Positions 54,428 through 63,989 of a DNA stretch of 64,000 bases are shown here, in pieces. A program made the translations under genes and the position numbers. The DNA is taken from NCBI RefSeq assembly GCF_001411495.1, contig NZ_CP012981.1, forward strand, positions 248,001 through 312,000, written 5' to 3'. The notes beneath the pieces were generated by a model. The model ran no database searches and had not been told where the DNA came from. It saw only the letters and a list, made by a program, of their open reading frames with translations. This DNA comes from Burkholderia cepacia ATCC 25416 (GTDB taxonomy: Bacteria > Pseudomonadota > Gammaproteobacteria > Burkholderiales > Burkholderiaceae). The first letter of the stretch is position 1. Every line of letters begins with the position of its first letter.

Positions 54428-56788
54428 TTACTCGTAGTTGCTGAAGCGGGACATCGGCGGCGGCGGCGGCGGCAGCGGCGTGTAGCCCGGCACCCCGGCG
54501 CGGAACGCGGACACGAGGCCGTTGTCGACGGTCGACAGGCCCTTGAGCGTGAGCTGCATCATGAAGCGCGTCGACGAATTCTGCTGTCCGGACGAATTGA
54601 TGCCGTTCGCCGCCCGCTGCACCCCGACCCCGAGCGCCCAGCAATCCGCGTCGTATTGTAAGCCGACCAGACCGTCGACCACGCGATCGCCGGCGAGATC
54701 GTAGTTGAAGCGGCCGATCGCATACAGGCGGCGCGTGAGCGGCCATTGCGCGGACACCAGGAACTGGTTGATCGGCTGGTTGTCGAGCGTGGTGTTCGCA
54801 CGCGTATAGCGGTAGCCGACGTTGATCACGCGGCGCTCGCCCGGGCTGTAGCCGAAACCGACGCTCGACTTCACGAGCTGGTTGTTGTTCTGGTTGTACT
54901 GGAACGCCGTCTCGGACATGAAACCCGAGCCGAGCTTCAGCGCGGCCCCGACGATCAGGTCCGAGTGGCGCGCCAGCACCGCACTCTGCCCGGCATTCAG
55001 CGTGACGCGCTGATCGGCGAAGTAGTACTGCTGCGCGATCACGAAACGCGCACGCTCGTCGCCGGTGCGCGGATCGATGAAGCGCGAGGTCAGGCCGGCC
55101 GTGATGCGGTTCGCATCGGCGATCCGGTCGTTGCCGACGAACGTGTTCGGCTGGTAGATCTCCGCGAGGCCGAAGTCCGATTCCGCGGTGTCGAACAGCG
55201 GCGCGTTCGACTGGTCGCGATACGGCGTGTACACGTAGTACAGGCGCGGCTCGAGGGTCTGGATGAAATCCTGGCCGAACAGGCGCACCGAGCGGTCGAA
55301 GATCAGGCCCGAATCGAAGCTCACGGTCGGGATCGACTCGGTGAAGCGCTTCGGGCTGTTCGGCGTTTTCGACGACAGGTAGTTCAGGTCGTACGACGCG
55401 AAGTGGTACTGGACCTTCGGCACGACGAAGTAGCCGGGGCCGTACACGCCGTACGCGATGTACGGGTTGAAGACGATCCGGTCGCCTTCGGTCGCGTCGG
55501 CCGTCGTGATGCGGAACCGCGAATAGTCGGCTTCCGCGCCGAAGTCGAAGCCGCCGACGTTGTACTTCGTGTACTTCACGTTCAACTGCGGCTCGCGGCT
55601 GTACGGCGCGATCGACGGCGGCAGCGTCTGCCAGTGCTGGTAGCGCGCGAGCACCGACCACGGGCCGTTGTTGTACGTGAGGCCCGCTTCCTGCTGGTAC
55701 AGCGTCTGCGTCCCGTTGATGAACTGGTTCGACGAACCCAGTTGCTCGGGATACAGATTGTCCGAGACCTTGTTGTAGTAGACGTAGCCGCCGAAACCGC
55801 CGCCGAAGTTCTGCTGGTGCTGCCAGTAGATCGCGTAGCGGTTGCGGTGCTCGAGCCGGTCATCCGGCAGGTAATTGGCCGTGAACGTGCCCGAATACGA
55901 CGGCGACAGGTAGCGGAACGTCGCCTCGGTCATCACGCCGCGCCGCGAGATGATGCGCGGCGTGAGCGTCAGGTCGCGGTTCGGCGCGATGTTGAAGTAG
56001 TACGGCAGCGTCAGCTCGAAGCCGTTGCTCGAGTTCACCGAGAACGTCGGCGGCAGCAGGCCGCTGCGCCGCTCGCCCGACAGCGGGAACGTCATCCACG
56101 GGCTCGCGAAGATCGGCACGCCCTGGAAGAACAGCACGCCGTTGCGCGCGGTGCCTTCATCGGCGCCCGTATCGAAGTCGAAGCGGCTGCCCTTGATGTA
56201 CCACGCGGGGTTCGTCGAGCACTGGCACGCGGTATAGGTACCGTTGACGAACACCGAGCGCTCGTTGTCGACCATGTCGACACGCTCCGCGCTGCCCGAG
56301 CCGCCCGTCACGTTGAAGTGATACTTCGGCGCCGTCATGAAGCCCTGGTTCGCCTCGATCTTCAGGTGCGCCTCGGGGCCCGCGAACGACGTGCCGGAAT
56401 TGATCACCCTGACCTGGCCGTACGCATCGGCCATGTCGGTATCCTGATCGTAGTGGATCGCGTCGGCCTTCACGACGGCGTCACCGCGCCGCAGCTCGGC
56501 CGAACCCTTCGCGGCGAGATCCTGCTCGGCGGTGCCGCTCGTGTGGTCGGCGATCACGAAGGCGGCCGGCTTCGCGCCCTCCTTCAGCGGACGATCCTCG
56601 AGCTGGGGCGCGAGACGCAGATCCCACGGCGAGTCGAGCGGCTGCGGCTGCGCGGCCGCGCCCGACAGCTGCGCGTACGACACGGCCGGCACGAGGCCGG
56701 GCACGGCCAGGAGCGCGAGCGCGAGCCGCCGTTTGCGCGGCACCCCGTCACCGGGGAAAACATTCGGGAATAGCGGTTTGGGCGGCAT
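54428..56788 (-). CDS. lptD: LPS-assembly outer membrane protein LptD
   Basis: The 786-residue protein has a signal peptide ending near VSYAQL and an N-terminal OstA-like beta-jellyroll (about residues 90-210; [20 protein letters not shown] and [20 protein letters not shown]). A large C-terminal beta barrel (about 230-780) follows, with [20 protein letters not shown] and a final stretch ending MSRFSNYE. The paired cysteines CQC and ADCWAL would form the disulfides that activate the protein. It delivers LPS to the outer leaflet with LptE. It heads the minus-strand operon lptD-surA-pdxA-rsmA and is divergent from amgK-murU. Confidence 0.96.
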   Translation of the reverse strand: MPPKPLFPNVFPGDGVPRKRRLALALLAVPGLVPAVSYAQLSGAAAQPQPLDSPWDLRLAPQLEDRPLKEGAKPAAFVIADHTSGTAEQDLAAKGSAELRRGDAVVKADAIHYDQDTDMADAYGQVRVINSGTSFAGPEAHLKIEANQGFMTAPKYHFNVTGGSGSAERVDMVDNERSVFVNGTYTACQCSTNPAWYIKGSRFDFDTGADEGTARNGVLFFQGVPIFASPWMTFPLSGERRSGLLPPTFSVNSSNGFELTLPYYFNIAPNRDLTLTPRIISRRGVMTEATFRYLSPSYSGTFTANYLPDDRLEHRNRYAIYWQHQQNFGGGFGGYVYYNKVSDNLYPEQLGSSNQFINGTQTLYQQEAGLTYNNGPWSVLARYQHWQTLPPSIAPYSREPQLNVKYTKYNVGGFDFGAEADYSRFRITTADATEGDRIVFNPYIAYGVYGPGYFVVPKVQYHFASYDLNYLSSKTPNSPKRFTESIPTVSFDSGLIFDRSVRLFGQDFIQTLEPRLYYVYTPYRDQSNAPLFDTAESDFGLAEIYQPNTFVGNDRIADANRITAGLTSRFIDPRTGDERARFVIAQQYYFADQRVTLNAGQSAVLARHSDLIVGAALKLGSGFMSETAFQYNQNNNQLVKSSVGFGYSPGERRVINVGYRYTRANTTLDNQPINQFLVSAQWPLTRRLYAIGRFNYDLAGDRVVDGLVGLQYDADCWALGVGVQRAANGINSSGQQNSSTRFMMQLTLKGLSTVDNGLVSAFRAGVPGYTPLPPPPPPMSRFSNYE

Positions 56789-57011
56789 CTATCGTTTGGC
56801 GAATCGCCCCTTGTCAGCCGCGCCGTCGCGGCACATTCGCGCACGGCGGGCCGCGCCGTCGCACCGCGACTGCGGCTGAGCGCAAACCGGGGAGGCGATC
56901 GGGTGGCGGCGCGACAGGCGGCGGGCCTGCACGGCGGAAAGCTGACGCGGGGTGCGTCAAAAAAGTCGTGGGGTATTATATGGCAAGACGTTCCCCCCTC
57001 CTCCGAGTTTC

Positions 57012-58061
57012 ATGACGCCCCCATCCGCCGCATCCCAGCCCGACGCCCGCCTCGAAGCGCTCACCGCGTGGCTGCACCCGCTCGCCGAGCGCTACGCGCT
57101 CGACCTGTCGACCCTCGCGCCCGCATCGTCGGACGCCAGTTTCCGCCGCTATTTCCGGATTGCGTCGGCCACGAGCGCCGGCGGCACGCTGATCGCCGTC
57201 GACGCGCCGCCGCCCGAGAAGTGCCGCGAGTTCGTCCAGGTCGCGCAGCTGCTCGCCGCGGCCGGCGACCATGTGCCGGACGTGCTGGCCCACGATTTCG
57301 ACGCGGGTTTCATGCTCGTGACCGATCTCGGCCGCACGCCGTACATCTCGGTGCTCGATCCGGCCGACCCGGCCGCCGCGAAACCGCTGATGCGCGAAGC
57401 ACTCGACGCGCTGATCCGCTTCCAGCTCACGTCGAAACCCGACGTGCTGCCGCCGTTCGACGAGGCGTTCCTGCGCCGCGAGATGGAGCTGATGCCCGAA
57501 TGGTTCGTCGGCCGCCACCTCGGCAAGCCCGTCACCGACGCGATGCGTGGCACGCTCGACCGCACCTTCGCGCTGCTGGTCGCGAGCGCCCACGCGCAGC
57601 CGCAGGGTTTCATGCTGCGCGACTTCATGCCGCGCAACCTGATGGTGTGCGAGCCGAACCCGGGCATCCTCGACTTCCAGGACGCCGTCTACGGGCCGCT
57701 GACGTACGACGTCGTGTCGCTGCTGCGCGACGCCTTCATCAGCTGGGACGAGGAGTTCGAGCTCGACTGCTTCGCGTACTACTGGGAAAAGGCGAAAAAG
57801 GCCGGGCTGCCGGTCGATCCCGATTTCGGCGAGTTCTACCGCCAGCTCGAATGGATGGGGCTGCAGCGCCACATCAAGGTGCTCGGCCTGTTCGCGCGCA
57901 TCAATTACCGCGACGGCAAGCCCCATTACCTGAACGACCTGCCGCGCTTCATCGCGTATGCGCGCAAGGTCGCGCTGCGCTACCGCCCGCTCGTGCCGTT
58001 CGCGAAGCTGCTCGACGAGCTCGAGGGCAACGCGCCGGCCGACGTGGGCTATACGTTCTGA
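57012..58061 (+). CDS. amgK: N-acetylmuramate/N-acetylglucosamine kinase
   Basis: The 349-residue aminoglycoside phosphotransferase-fold kinase has SDASFRRYFRIA (phosphate-binding loop area) and the catalytic pair in MLRDFMPRNLMV and GILDFQDAVYGPLTYDVVSLL. It belongs to the AmgK group, which phosphorylates N-acetylmuramic acid and N-acetylglucosamine at the anomeric carbon in cell-wall recycling. Identification is strengthened by murU 31 bases downstream and lptD divergent upstream, the same layout as in Pseudomonas. The ATG gives MTPPSAASQPDA; an ATG 20 codons earlier adds no family sequence. Confidence 0.93.
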   Translation: MTPPSAASQPDARLEALTAWLHPLAERYALDLSTLAPASSDASFRRYFRIASATSAGGTLIAVDAPPPEKCREFVQVAQLLAAAGDHVPDVLAHDFDAGFMLVTDLGRTPYISVLDPADPAAAKPLMREALDALIRFQLTSKPDVLPPFDEAFLRREMELMPEWFVGRHLGKPVTDAMRGTLDRTFALLVASAHAQPQGFMLRDFMPRNLMVCEPNPGILDFQDAVYGPLTYDVVSLLRDAFISWDEEFELDCFAYYWEKAKKAGLPVDPDFGEFYRQLEWMGLQRHIKVLGLFARINYRDGKPHYLNDLPRFIAYARKVALRYRPLVPFAKLLDELEGNAPADVGYTF

Positions 58062-58092
58062 TCGTTCCGACTTTCCTGACACCCGGCCGAAC

Positions 58093-58812
58093 ATGAGCAA
58101 CACCCTGACGACGGCGATGATCTTCGCCGCCGGGCGCGGCGAACGGATGCGCCCGCTCACCGACACCCGCCCGAAGCCGCTCCTCGAAGCGGGCGGCAAG
58201 CCGCTGATCGCGTGGCAGATCGAAGCGCTCGCACGCGCGGGTATCGAGACGATCGTGATCAACCACGCGTGGCTCGGCGAACAGATCGAGGCCGCGCTCG
58301 GCGACGGGTCGCGCTGGGGCGTTCGGCTCGCGTACTCGGCCGAAGGCGAGGCACTGGAAACCGCGGGCGGCATCGCGCAGGCGTTGCCGCTGCTCGAGCG
58401 CGACGGACAACCGGCCGTGTTCGCGGCGGTCAGCGGCGACGTGTACTGCGCCTTCGACTACCGGACGCTCGCGCCGCGCGCCGCCCGGATGGCCGCGCTC
58501 GACGCGCCGGCGATGCACCTCGTGATGGTGCCGAACCCGCCGTTCCACCTGGCCGGCGACTTCGCGCTCGGCGACGACGGCCGCCTGGCGCTCGACGGCG
58601 CCGCGCGCTTCACGTTCGGCAACATCGGCCTGTACGACACGCGGATGTTCCGCGATCTCGCGCCCGGCACGCGACGCGCGCTGACGCCGTACTATCGCGC
58701 GGCGATCGAAGCCGGCCGCGCGAGCGGCGAACTGTACGAAGGTATTTGGGAAAACGTCGGCACGCCCGCGCAGCTCGGCGAGCTCGACGCGCGGCTGCGC
58801 GCCGCGGGCTGA
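58093..58812 (+). CDS. murU: N-acetylmuramate alpha-1-phosphate uridylyltransferase
   Basis: The 239-residue nucleotidyltransferase begins MSNTLTTAMIFAAGRGERMR, with the nucleotide-binding glycine loop AAGRGERMRPLTDTRPKPLL. Further it has VSGDVYCAFDYRT and the final IWENVGTPAQLGELDARLRA. MurU makes UDP-MurNAc from MurNAc-1-phosphate, so recycled muramic acid enters the pathway after the MurA/MurB steps, which gives intrinsic fosfomycin tolerance in Pseudomonas. It is in an operon with amgK. Immediately downstream begins a long 8-bp minisatellite. Confidence 0.94.
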   Translation: MSNTLTTAMIFAAGRGERMRPLTDTRPKPLLEAGGKPLIAWQIEALARAGIETIVINHAWLGEQIEAALGDGSRWGVRLAYSAEGEALETAGGIAQALPLLERDGQPAVFAAVSGDVYCAFDYRTLAPRAARMAALDAPAMHLVMVPNPPFHLAGDFALGDDGRLALDGAARFTFGNIGLYDTRMFRDLAPGTRRALTPYYRAAIEAGRASGELYEGIWENVGTPAQLGELDARLRAAG

Positions 58813-58821
58813 TCGTTTCGC

Positions 58822-59005
58822 GGCTGGGTGGCTGGGTGGCTGAGCGGCTGAGCGGCTGAGCGGCTGAGCGGCTGAGCGGCGGTTCGGCGGTTCGGCGGTT
58901 CGGCGGTTCGGCGGTTCGGCGGTTCGGCGGTTCGGCGGTTCGGCGGTTCGGCGGTTCGGCGGTTCGGCGGTTCGGCGGTTCGGCGGTTCGGCGGTTCGGC
59001 GGTCG
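58822..59005. repeat. Compound 8-bp tandem repeat (minisatellite), 22 perfect units
   Basis: Three successive 8-bp arrays run without interruption: GGCTGGGT twice, GGCTGAGC five times (58838-58877), GGCGGTTC fifteen times (58878-58997), then a degenerate last unit GGCGGTCG. The shared period of 8 and shared GGC start show stepwise change of one unit. It lies just after the murU stop, on the 3' side of amgK-murU and of the convergent ABC transporter gene (stop 143 bases further), outside any gene. No stop codons occur in any frame, so spurious long ORFs cross it. Copy number is likely to vary between strains. Confidence 0.95.
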
Positions 59006-59148
59006 ATACCCCGACTCGTCAACGACCGCGCGACCGACCGGCGCCGGACCAAGCTCCAGGATCCGATGTCGCCGACGCTCCGCCGAGTCACCCGACCCTG
59101 ACGGCACCACACCGCCCGTTCCTGCCGCGCACCGCTCAATACCCGCGC

Positions 59149-61020
59149 CTACGCGGCCTCTGCCTCTTCCCCGCCCGCCGCCGCGCGCTGCTGCTGCAGC
59201 GCCCACATCTGCGCATACAACCCGTCGGCGCGCACGAGTTCGTCGTGCGTGCCGCGCTCGACGATCCGCCCGTGATCCATCACGAGGATCTGCTGCGCGT
59301 GCACGACCGTCGACAGCCGGTGCGCGATCACGAGCGTCGTACGATGCCGCGCGATCTGGTCGAGCTCGTGCTGGATCGCCCGCTCCGAGCGCGAATCGAG
59401 CGCCGAAGTCGCCTCGTCGAACAACAGCACCGGCGGATCCTTCAACAGCGTGCGCGCGATCGCGACGCGCTGCTTCTCGCCGCCAGACAGCTTCAGCCCG
59501 CGCTCGCCGACCGGCGTGTCATAACCCTTCGGCAAGCTTTCGATGAAATCGTGGATGTGCGCGGCGCGCGCGGCCGCGATCACCTCGTCGCGGGTCGCGC
59601 TCGGCCGGCCGTACGCGATGTTGTAGTAGATCGAGTCGTTGAACAGCACGGTGTCCTGCGGCACGATCCCGATCGACGCACGCAGCGAATCCTGCGTGAC
59701 GTCGCGGATATCCTGGCCGTCGATCCGGATCGCGCCGCCCGCCTGCCGGTCGAGATCGTAGAAACGAAACAGCAGCCGCGACAGCGTCGACTTCCCGGAG
59801 CCGCTGTGGCCGACCACCGCGGTCGTCGTGCCCGCGTCGATCGTGAAGGACACGTCGTGCAGGATCGGCCGCGACGCCTCGTACGCGAAATTCACGTGCT
59901 CGAAGCGCACCTGCGCGCCGGCGACCGCGAGCGGCCGCGCATCGGGCAGGTCGGCCACTTCCTTCGCGGCCGACAGCAGCCCGAACATCCGGTCCATGTC
60001 GGTGAGGCTCTGCTTCAGCTCGCGATAGACGACGCCGAGAAAGTTCAGCGGAATGTACAGCTGCAGCATGAACGTGTTGATCAGCACGAGATCGCCGAGC
60101 GTCAGCTTGCCCGCGAGCACGCCCTGCGTCGCGCGCCACAGGATGAACACGAGCCCCGTGCCGATGATCGCCTGCTGGCCGAAGTTCAGCACCGACAGCG
60201 AATTCTGCGAGCGGATCGCGGCTTTCCGGTAGCGCTTGAGATTCTCGTCGTAACGCTGCGCCTCCCACTCCTCGTTGCCGAAATACTTGACCGTCTCGTA
60301 GTTGATCAACGAATCGATCGCCCGTGAGTTCGCGCGCGAATCGAGTTCGTTCATCGTGCGGCGGAAATGCGTACGCCAGTTGGTGACCTTCACCGTGAAC
60401 ACGATGTACGTGACCAGCGCCGCGAACGTCACGTACGCGTAATACGCCTCGTACTTGACCACGAAGAAGCCGAGCACGAGCCCGACCTCGACGAGCGTCG
60501 GCAGGATGCTGTACAGCGAATACGAGATCAGTTGCTGGATGCCGCGCGTGCCGCGCTCGATGTCGCGCGACATGCCGCCCGTCTGGCGTTCGAGATGGAA
60601 CCGCAGCGACAGCCCGTGCAGGTGCCGGAACACCTGCAGCGCGAGCTGGCGCACCGCGCTCTCGGTGACCTTCGAGAACAGGATCTCGCGCAGCTCGGTG
60701 AACAGCGACGTCGATAGCCGCACGAGCGCATAGGCGACGACCAGCAACCCGACGCCGCCCGCGAGCACGATGCCGGCCGACTGTTCGGCGCGGCCGAGCG
60801 CGGTGATCTGCTGGACGTAGGACAGGTGGTCGACGATGCGCTTCATCACGACCGGCACGCCGAGGTTCGCGACCTTCGCGCCGATCAGGCAGCCGAGCGC
60901 GAGCGCGACGCGCCATTTGTAGGTGGTCAGGTACGGCAGCAGCGACCGGATGGTCTGCCAGTCGTTGCGGGGCCCGGTCGAAGCCGGCGCGGGCTCGCCG
61001 GAAGCAGGAAATCGGCGCAT
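59149..61020 (-). CDS. Atm1/HMT1-type ABC transporter, fused permease and ATPase
   Basis: The 623-residue half-transporter has six membrane segments (about 35-330) and a C-terminal nucleotide-binding domain with Walker A VGHSGSGKSTL, ABC signature LKLSGGEKQRVAIA and Walker B VLLFDEATSALDS. The sequence FHLERQTGGMSRDIERGTRG in an intracellular loop and the homodimer-type architecture match the Atm1/ABCB7/HMT1 group, which exports glutathione-linked metals or persulfides. Substrate is inferred. The start was chosen at MRRFPASGEPAP; no operon partner is seen. The divergent thioesterase gene starts 174 bases away. Confidence 0.91.
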   Translation of the reverse strand: MRRFPASGEPAPASTGPRNDWQTIRSLLPYLTTYKWRVALALGCLIGAKVANLGVPVVMKRIVDHLSYVQQITALGRAEQSAGIVLAGGVGLLVVAYALVRLSTSLFTELREILFSKVTESAVRQLALQVFRHLHGLSLRFHLERQTGGMSRDIERGTRGIQQLISYSLYSILPTLVEVGLVLGFFVVKYEAYYAYVTFAALVTYIVFTVKVTNWRTHFRRTMNELDSRANSRAIDSLINYETVKYFGNEEWEAQRYDENLKRYRKAAIRSQNSLSVLNFGQQAIIGTGLVFILWRATQGVLAGKLTLGDLVLINTFMLQLYIPLNFLGVVYRELKQSLTDMDRMFGLLSAAKEVADLPDARPLAVAGAQVRFEHVNFAYEASRPILHDVSFTIDAGTTTAVVGHSGSGKSTLSRLLFRFYDLDRQAGGAIRIDGQDIRDVTQDSLRASIGIVPQDTVLFNDSIYYNIAYGRPSATRDEVIAAARAAHIHDFIESLPKGYDTPVGERGLKLSGGEKQRVAIARTLLKDPPVLLFDEATSALDSRSERAIQHELDQIARHRTTLVIAHRLSTVVHAQQILVMDHGRIVERGTHDELVRADGLYAQMWALQQQRAAAGGEEAEAA

Positions 61021-61194
61021 GAGGGGAAGGATCGGCGGCGGTGCCGGGCGCGTGATCGGCGGCCGGCTCGCTCACTTTCTCGTACAATTTGCGAACGTTG
61101 TATTGTCGCAGAAGCCGCTTCGCGCCGCTGCCGGCGCCCTCGCCGGCCGGCCTGCGCACGGCGGCATGTTTCTTACAGGATGAAAGCCCCCGCC

Positions 61195-61590
61195 ATGACC
61201 GATTCGACCCTCGAACTCCCGCAAAAACAGCCCGCGCTGCGCGTCGTCCCGCAACCGCACGACGCGAACGTCCACGGCGACGTGTTCGGCGGCTGGATCA
61301 TGTCGCAGGTCGACATCGCCGGCTCGATCCCCGCGAGCCAGCGCGCGAACGGTCGCGTCGCGACGGTCGCGGTCAACTCGTTCGTGTTCAAGCAGCCGGT
61401 GTTCGTCGGCGATCTGCTGAGCTTCTACGCGACGATCATGCGCACCGGCAACACGTCGATCACGGTCGACGTCGAGGTGTACGCGCAGCGCATGCGCCTG
61501 ATGGGTGAAATCGTGAAGGTCACCGAAGCGACGCTCACCTACGTCGCGACCGGCCCCGACCGCAAGCCGCGGCAACTGCCGCCGCTCTGA
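61195..61590 (+). CDS. YciA-type acyl-CoA thioesterase
   Basis: The 131-residue single hotdog domain has VPQPHDANVHGDVFGGWIMSQ and DIAGSIPASQRANGRVATVAV with the catalytic acid region, as in YciA/acyl-CoA thioesterase proteins that hydrolyse short to medium acyl-CoA. The start ATG gives MTDSTLELPQ; an ATG five codons earlier (MKAPAMT) lies in the same frame and is possible. AGGATGAAAG precedes the chosen ATG. It is a single gene, divergent from the Atm1-type transporter. Confidence 0.9.
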   Translation: MTDSTLELPQKQPALRVVPQPHDANVHGDVFGGWIMSQVDIAGSIPASQRANGRVATVAVNSFVFKQPVFVGDLLSFYATIMRTGNTSITVDVEVYAQRMRLMGEIVKVTEATLTYVATGPDRKPRQLPPL

Positions 61591-61637
61591 CGGACGAGCG
61601 CCGAACGGCGCTCCCCCTCCACCCGGCTGCGGCCACC

Positions 61638-62120
61638 TCAGTGCGTGGCCGTCAGCCCGAACTCCCGCATCGCGGGCAGGAAATCGTGGTTCAGCTTCGG
61701 CTTGCGCGACAGCTTCACCAGCACGTAGCGCTGGAACGGCGCAAGCCGCTGCCACTGCGCGAGCCCGGGCGCCGTCAGCCCGGCCAGCGCGCTCTGCTGC
61801 ACGAGCGACTCCGGCACGATGTCGGTGGCGCGCCAGGCCGGCTGCTCGTCCGGCTGGAACCACGAGGGCTCCAGATCCGCGTGCGTACGCAGCATTTCGA
61901 ACAGCGCGTGATCGAAGTTGGGCTCGATCGCGGTGTCGTCGTCGGCCGGAAAGCGTGCGAGCAGCTTGCGGTCCTCGAGCGGCAGCAGTTGCCACTGCTC
62001 CAGCGAAATCCGCAGACCGAAACGGTCGAGATTGAAACGCACGATCATCGGGATGTACGTGAAGTTTTCCGACGATTCGTGTTCGAAGGCGAATAGCAGT
62101 GGAGCGTCGCTGAGTCCCAT
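61638..62120 (-). CDS. Nitrate reductase-associated protein
   Basis: The 160-residue protein contains FAFEHESSENFTYIPMIVR and FNLDRFGLRISLEQWQLLP, then DRKLLARFP, and later FQRYVLVKLSRKPKLNHDF. This matches the small cytoplasmic family named after genes linked to assimilatory nitrate reductase (TIGR02664-type); its role is unknown. The ATG was chosen at MGLSDAPLLFAF; the open frame upstream is not conserved. It is divergent from fdhD, which prepares molybdenum enzymes, a context consistent with a molybdoenzyme link. No nitrate reductase gene is in the window. Confidence 0.8.
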   Translation of the reverse strand: MGLSDAPLLFAFEHESSENFTYIPMIVRFNLDRFGLRISLEQWQLLPLEDRKLLARFPADDDTAIEPNFDHALFEMLRTHADLEPSWFQPDEQPAWRATDIVPESLVQQSALAGLTAPGLAQWQRLAPFQRYVLVKLSRKPKLNHDFLPAMREFGLTATH

Positions 62121-62241
62121 GATCGTTACCTGATGTGGCGGATGCCGGCGCGGCCGGCTTGCCTGGGGTATTTTAGAACCTCTGCGTGCGGGCGGCGGAT
62201 ACGAATGCCGCCGCCCGCGCGCCGAATCAACGGGAGTGCTC

Positions 62242-63078
62242 GTGAATCCGACCGAATCCGGTGAAATGCGCGACGAACCGCGCGGCGCGATCGAACTGTC
62301 CGTACGCCGCACGCGCGGCGGCGCCGTCGAAACCGCGCACGACTACGTGGGCCAGGAGTGGCCCGTCGCACTCGTCTTCAACGGCATCTCGCACGCGGTG
62401 ATGATGTGTACGCCGTGCGACCTCGAAGCGTTCGCGGTCGGCTTCGCGATCTCGGAAGGGATCGTCGCGCGCGGCAGCGACATCAAGGACATCGAGGTGA
62501 TCCTGCACGCCGACGCCCCGCTGCCGCATGCGGAAGTCCACCTGGAGGTCGTCCAGCAGGCGTTCGCCGCGCTGAAGGACCGGCGCCGCGCGCTCGCGGG
62601 GCGCACCGGCTGCGGCGTATGCGGGATCGAAAGCATCGACCTGCTCGACCTCGCGCCCGAGCGCGTGCCCGATACGGGCTTTCTCGCGCGCCTCGCCCCC
62701 GACGCGCTGACGCGCGCGGCGCAGGCGCTGCCGGCGCATCAGGCGCTCACACGGCTCACGGGCGGCCTGCACGCGGCCGCGTGGTGCGACGCAACAGGCG
62801 CGATCCGGATGGCGTTCGAGGACGTCGGCCGCCACAACGCGCTCGACAAGCTGATCGGCTCGCTCGTGCTGTCGCGCGCCGACGCGACCGACGGCTTCGT
62901 GTTCCTGTCGAGCCGCGCGAGCTACGAGCTCGTGCGCAAGGCCGCACGGGTCGGCATCCCGCTGGTGGCGACGATCTCCGCGCCGTCGTCGCTCGCGATC
63001 GAAATCGCAAAAGCGGCCGGCTTGCGGCTCGTCAGCTTCTGCCGCGAAACCGGCCACGTCGACTACGGCACGGCCTGA
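62242..63078 (+). CDS. fdhD: Sulfurtransferase FdhD for formate dehydrogenase maturation
   Basis: The 278-residue protein has the FdhD-type cysteine loop GRTGCGVCGIES with Cys124 and Cys127 and the following VGRHNALDKLIGSLV with the conserved His. FdhD carries sulfur from IscS to the bis-molybdopterin cofactor of formate dehydrogenases. Start: GTG with GGGAG five bases upstream gives VNPTESGE; an in-frame GTG two codons earlier overlaps the Shine-Dalgarno. It is divergent from the nitrate reductase-associated gene. No formate dehydrogenase gene is nearby. Confidence 0.95.
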   Translation: MNPTESGEMRDEPRGAIELSVRRTRGGAVETAHDYVGQEWPVALVFNGISHAVMMCTPCDLEAFAVGFAISEGIVARGSDIKDIEVILHADAPLPHAEVHLEVVQQAFAALKDRRRALAGRTGCGVCGIESIDLLDLAPERVPDTGFLARLAPDALTRAAQALPAHQALTRLTGGLHAAAWCDATGAIRMAFEDVGRHNALDKLIGSLVLSRADATDGFVFLSSRASYELVRKAARVGIPLVATISAPSSLAIEIAKAAGLRLVSFCRETGHVDYGTA

Positions 63079-63129
63079 TCGCGTTCGCGGCGGCGCGCCG
63101 GCGAGCCATCGCCGGCACGGCCTGCTCCG

Positions 63130-63897
63130 TCAGTCGAACTGACGGAAATCCGGCTTGCGCTTCTCGAAGAACGCCGTCATCGCCTCGCGCGCTTCGGGCG
63201 CGCGCAGCATCGCGGCGAAGTGGCCCGCCTCCTCGGCCATCCGCGCGGACGTCGCCACACCGCCCGTATCCTTCAGCAGCGCCTTCGTCACGCGCAGCGA
63301 TGCCGCCGGCAGCGCCGCGAGCTTCGCCGCCTGCTTCGCCGCGAACGCGTCGAGCTCGGCCGCCGGCAGCACGCGGTTGACGATGCCGATGCGGTGCGCT
63401 TCCAGCGCATCGAACGCCTCGCCGAGCAGCAGCTTCTCGGCGGCGACCTGATGGCCGGCCAGGCGCGGCAGCAGCACGCTCGACGCAGCTTCCGGGCACA
63501 GGCCGAGCTGCGCGAACGGCAGCGAGAACGTCGCGGTGTCGGCTGCGTACACCAGATCGCAGTGCAGCAGCATCGTCACGCCGACGCCGATCGCGAGGCC
63601 CGGCACGGCGGCCACGATCGGCTTGCTCGCGGTGCTGATCCGCGCAAGGAACTGGAACACCGGAGCGGTGTCGTCCTTCGGCGGCGCCTTCATGAAATCC
63701 TCGAGATCGTTCCCCGCGGTGAAATTGCCGTCGCTGCCGCGCAGCAGGATCACGCGGATCGCCTTGTCTTCCTGCGCGTCGGCGAGCGCATCGGCCATCG
63801 TCTGGTACATCGCCGCCGTCAGCGCGTTCTTCTTCGCCGGGCGCGAGATCGTGATCGTCATCACGCCTTCGGCGCGTTCCACTTGAATTTCAGCCAC
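63130..63897 (-). CDS. Enoyl-CoA hydratase/isomerase family protein
   Basis: The 255-residue crotonase-fold protein has EGVMTITISRPAKKNALTAA at the start, the oxyanion hole residues in GNFTAGNDLEDF and PGLAIGVGVTMLLHCDLVYA, and DTATFSLPFAQLGLCPEAAS. The usual second catalytic Glu of crotonase is replaced in the ...ACPEA-type segment (LGLCPEAASS keeps Glu), so hydratase or isomerase activity is plausible. Start GTG has GGAG six bases upstream. The substrate is an acyl-CoA; the pathway is not shown by the neighbours. It converges on fdhD. Confidence 0.92.
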   Translation of the reverse strand: MAEIQVERAEGVMTITISRPAKKNALTAAMYQTMADALADAQEDKAIRVILLRGSDGNFTAGNDLEDFMKAPPKDDTAPVFQFLARISTASKPIVAAVPGLAIGVGVTMLLHCDLVYAADTATFSLPFAQLGLCPEAASSVLLPRLAGHQVAAEKLLLGEAFDALEAHRIGIVNRVLPAAELDAFAAKQAAKLAALPAASLRVTKALLKDTGGVATSARMAEEAGHFAAMLRAPEAREAMTAFFEKRKPDFRQFD

Positions 63898-63932
63898 AAC
63901 CGTCTCCTTTGACTTTCCTCTACCGGAACGAG

Positions 63933-63966
63933 AAAACGGTGCGCGAGCTTGTGGCCCGCGCACCGT
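63933..63966 (-). terminator. Rho-independent terminator of a minus-strand gene beyond the right edge
   Basis: A stem CGGTGCGCG/CGCGCACCG with an 11-base loop is followed on the minus strand by TTTTCTCG. It precedes the enoyl-CoA hydratase gene and follows a TAA (63990-63992) that may end the next gene. Confidence 0.6.
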
Positions 63967-63989
63967 CGTCGCTTTGCGTCGTGTCCTGC

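Noticed and set aside
58610..59206. Minus-strand ORF with repeated PPNRRTAE through the minisatellite
   Set aside because: The repeat has no stop in any frame; flanking sequence has no start context or family, so this is a product of the repeat rather than a gene.
60826..61194. Longer N-terminus for the YciA-type thioesterase
   Set aside because: The frame is open upstream, but the added residues are shadow of the divergent ABC transporter gene; the hotdog domain starts right after the chosen ATG.
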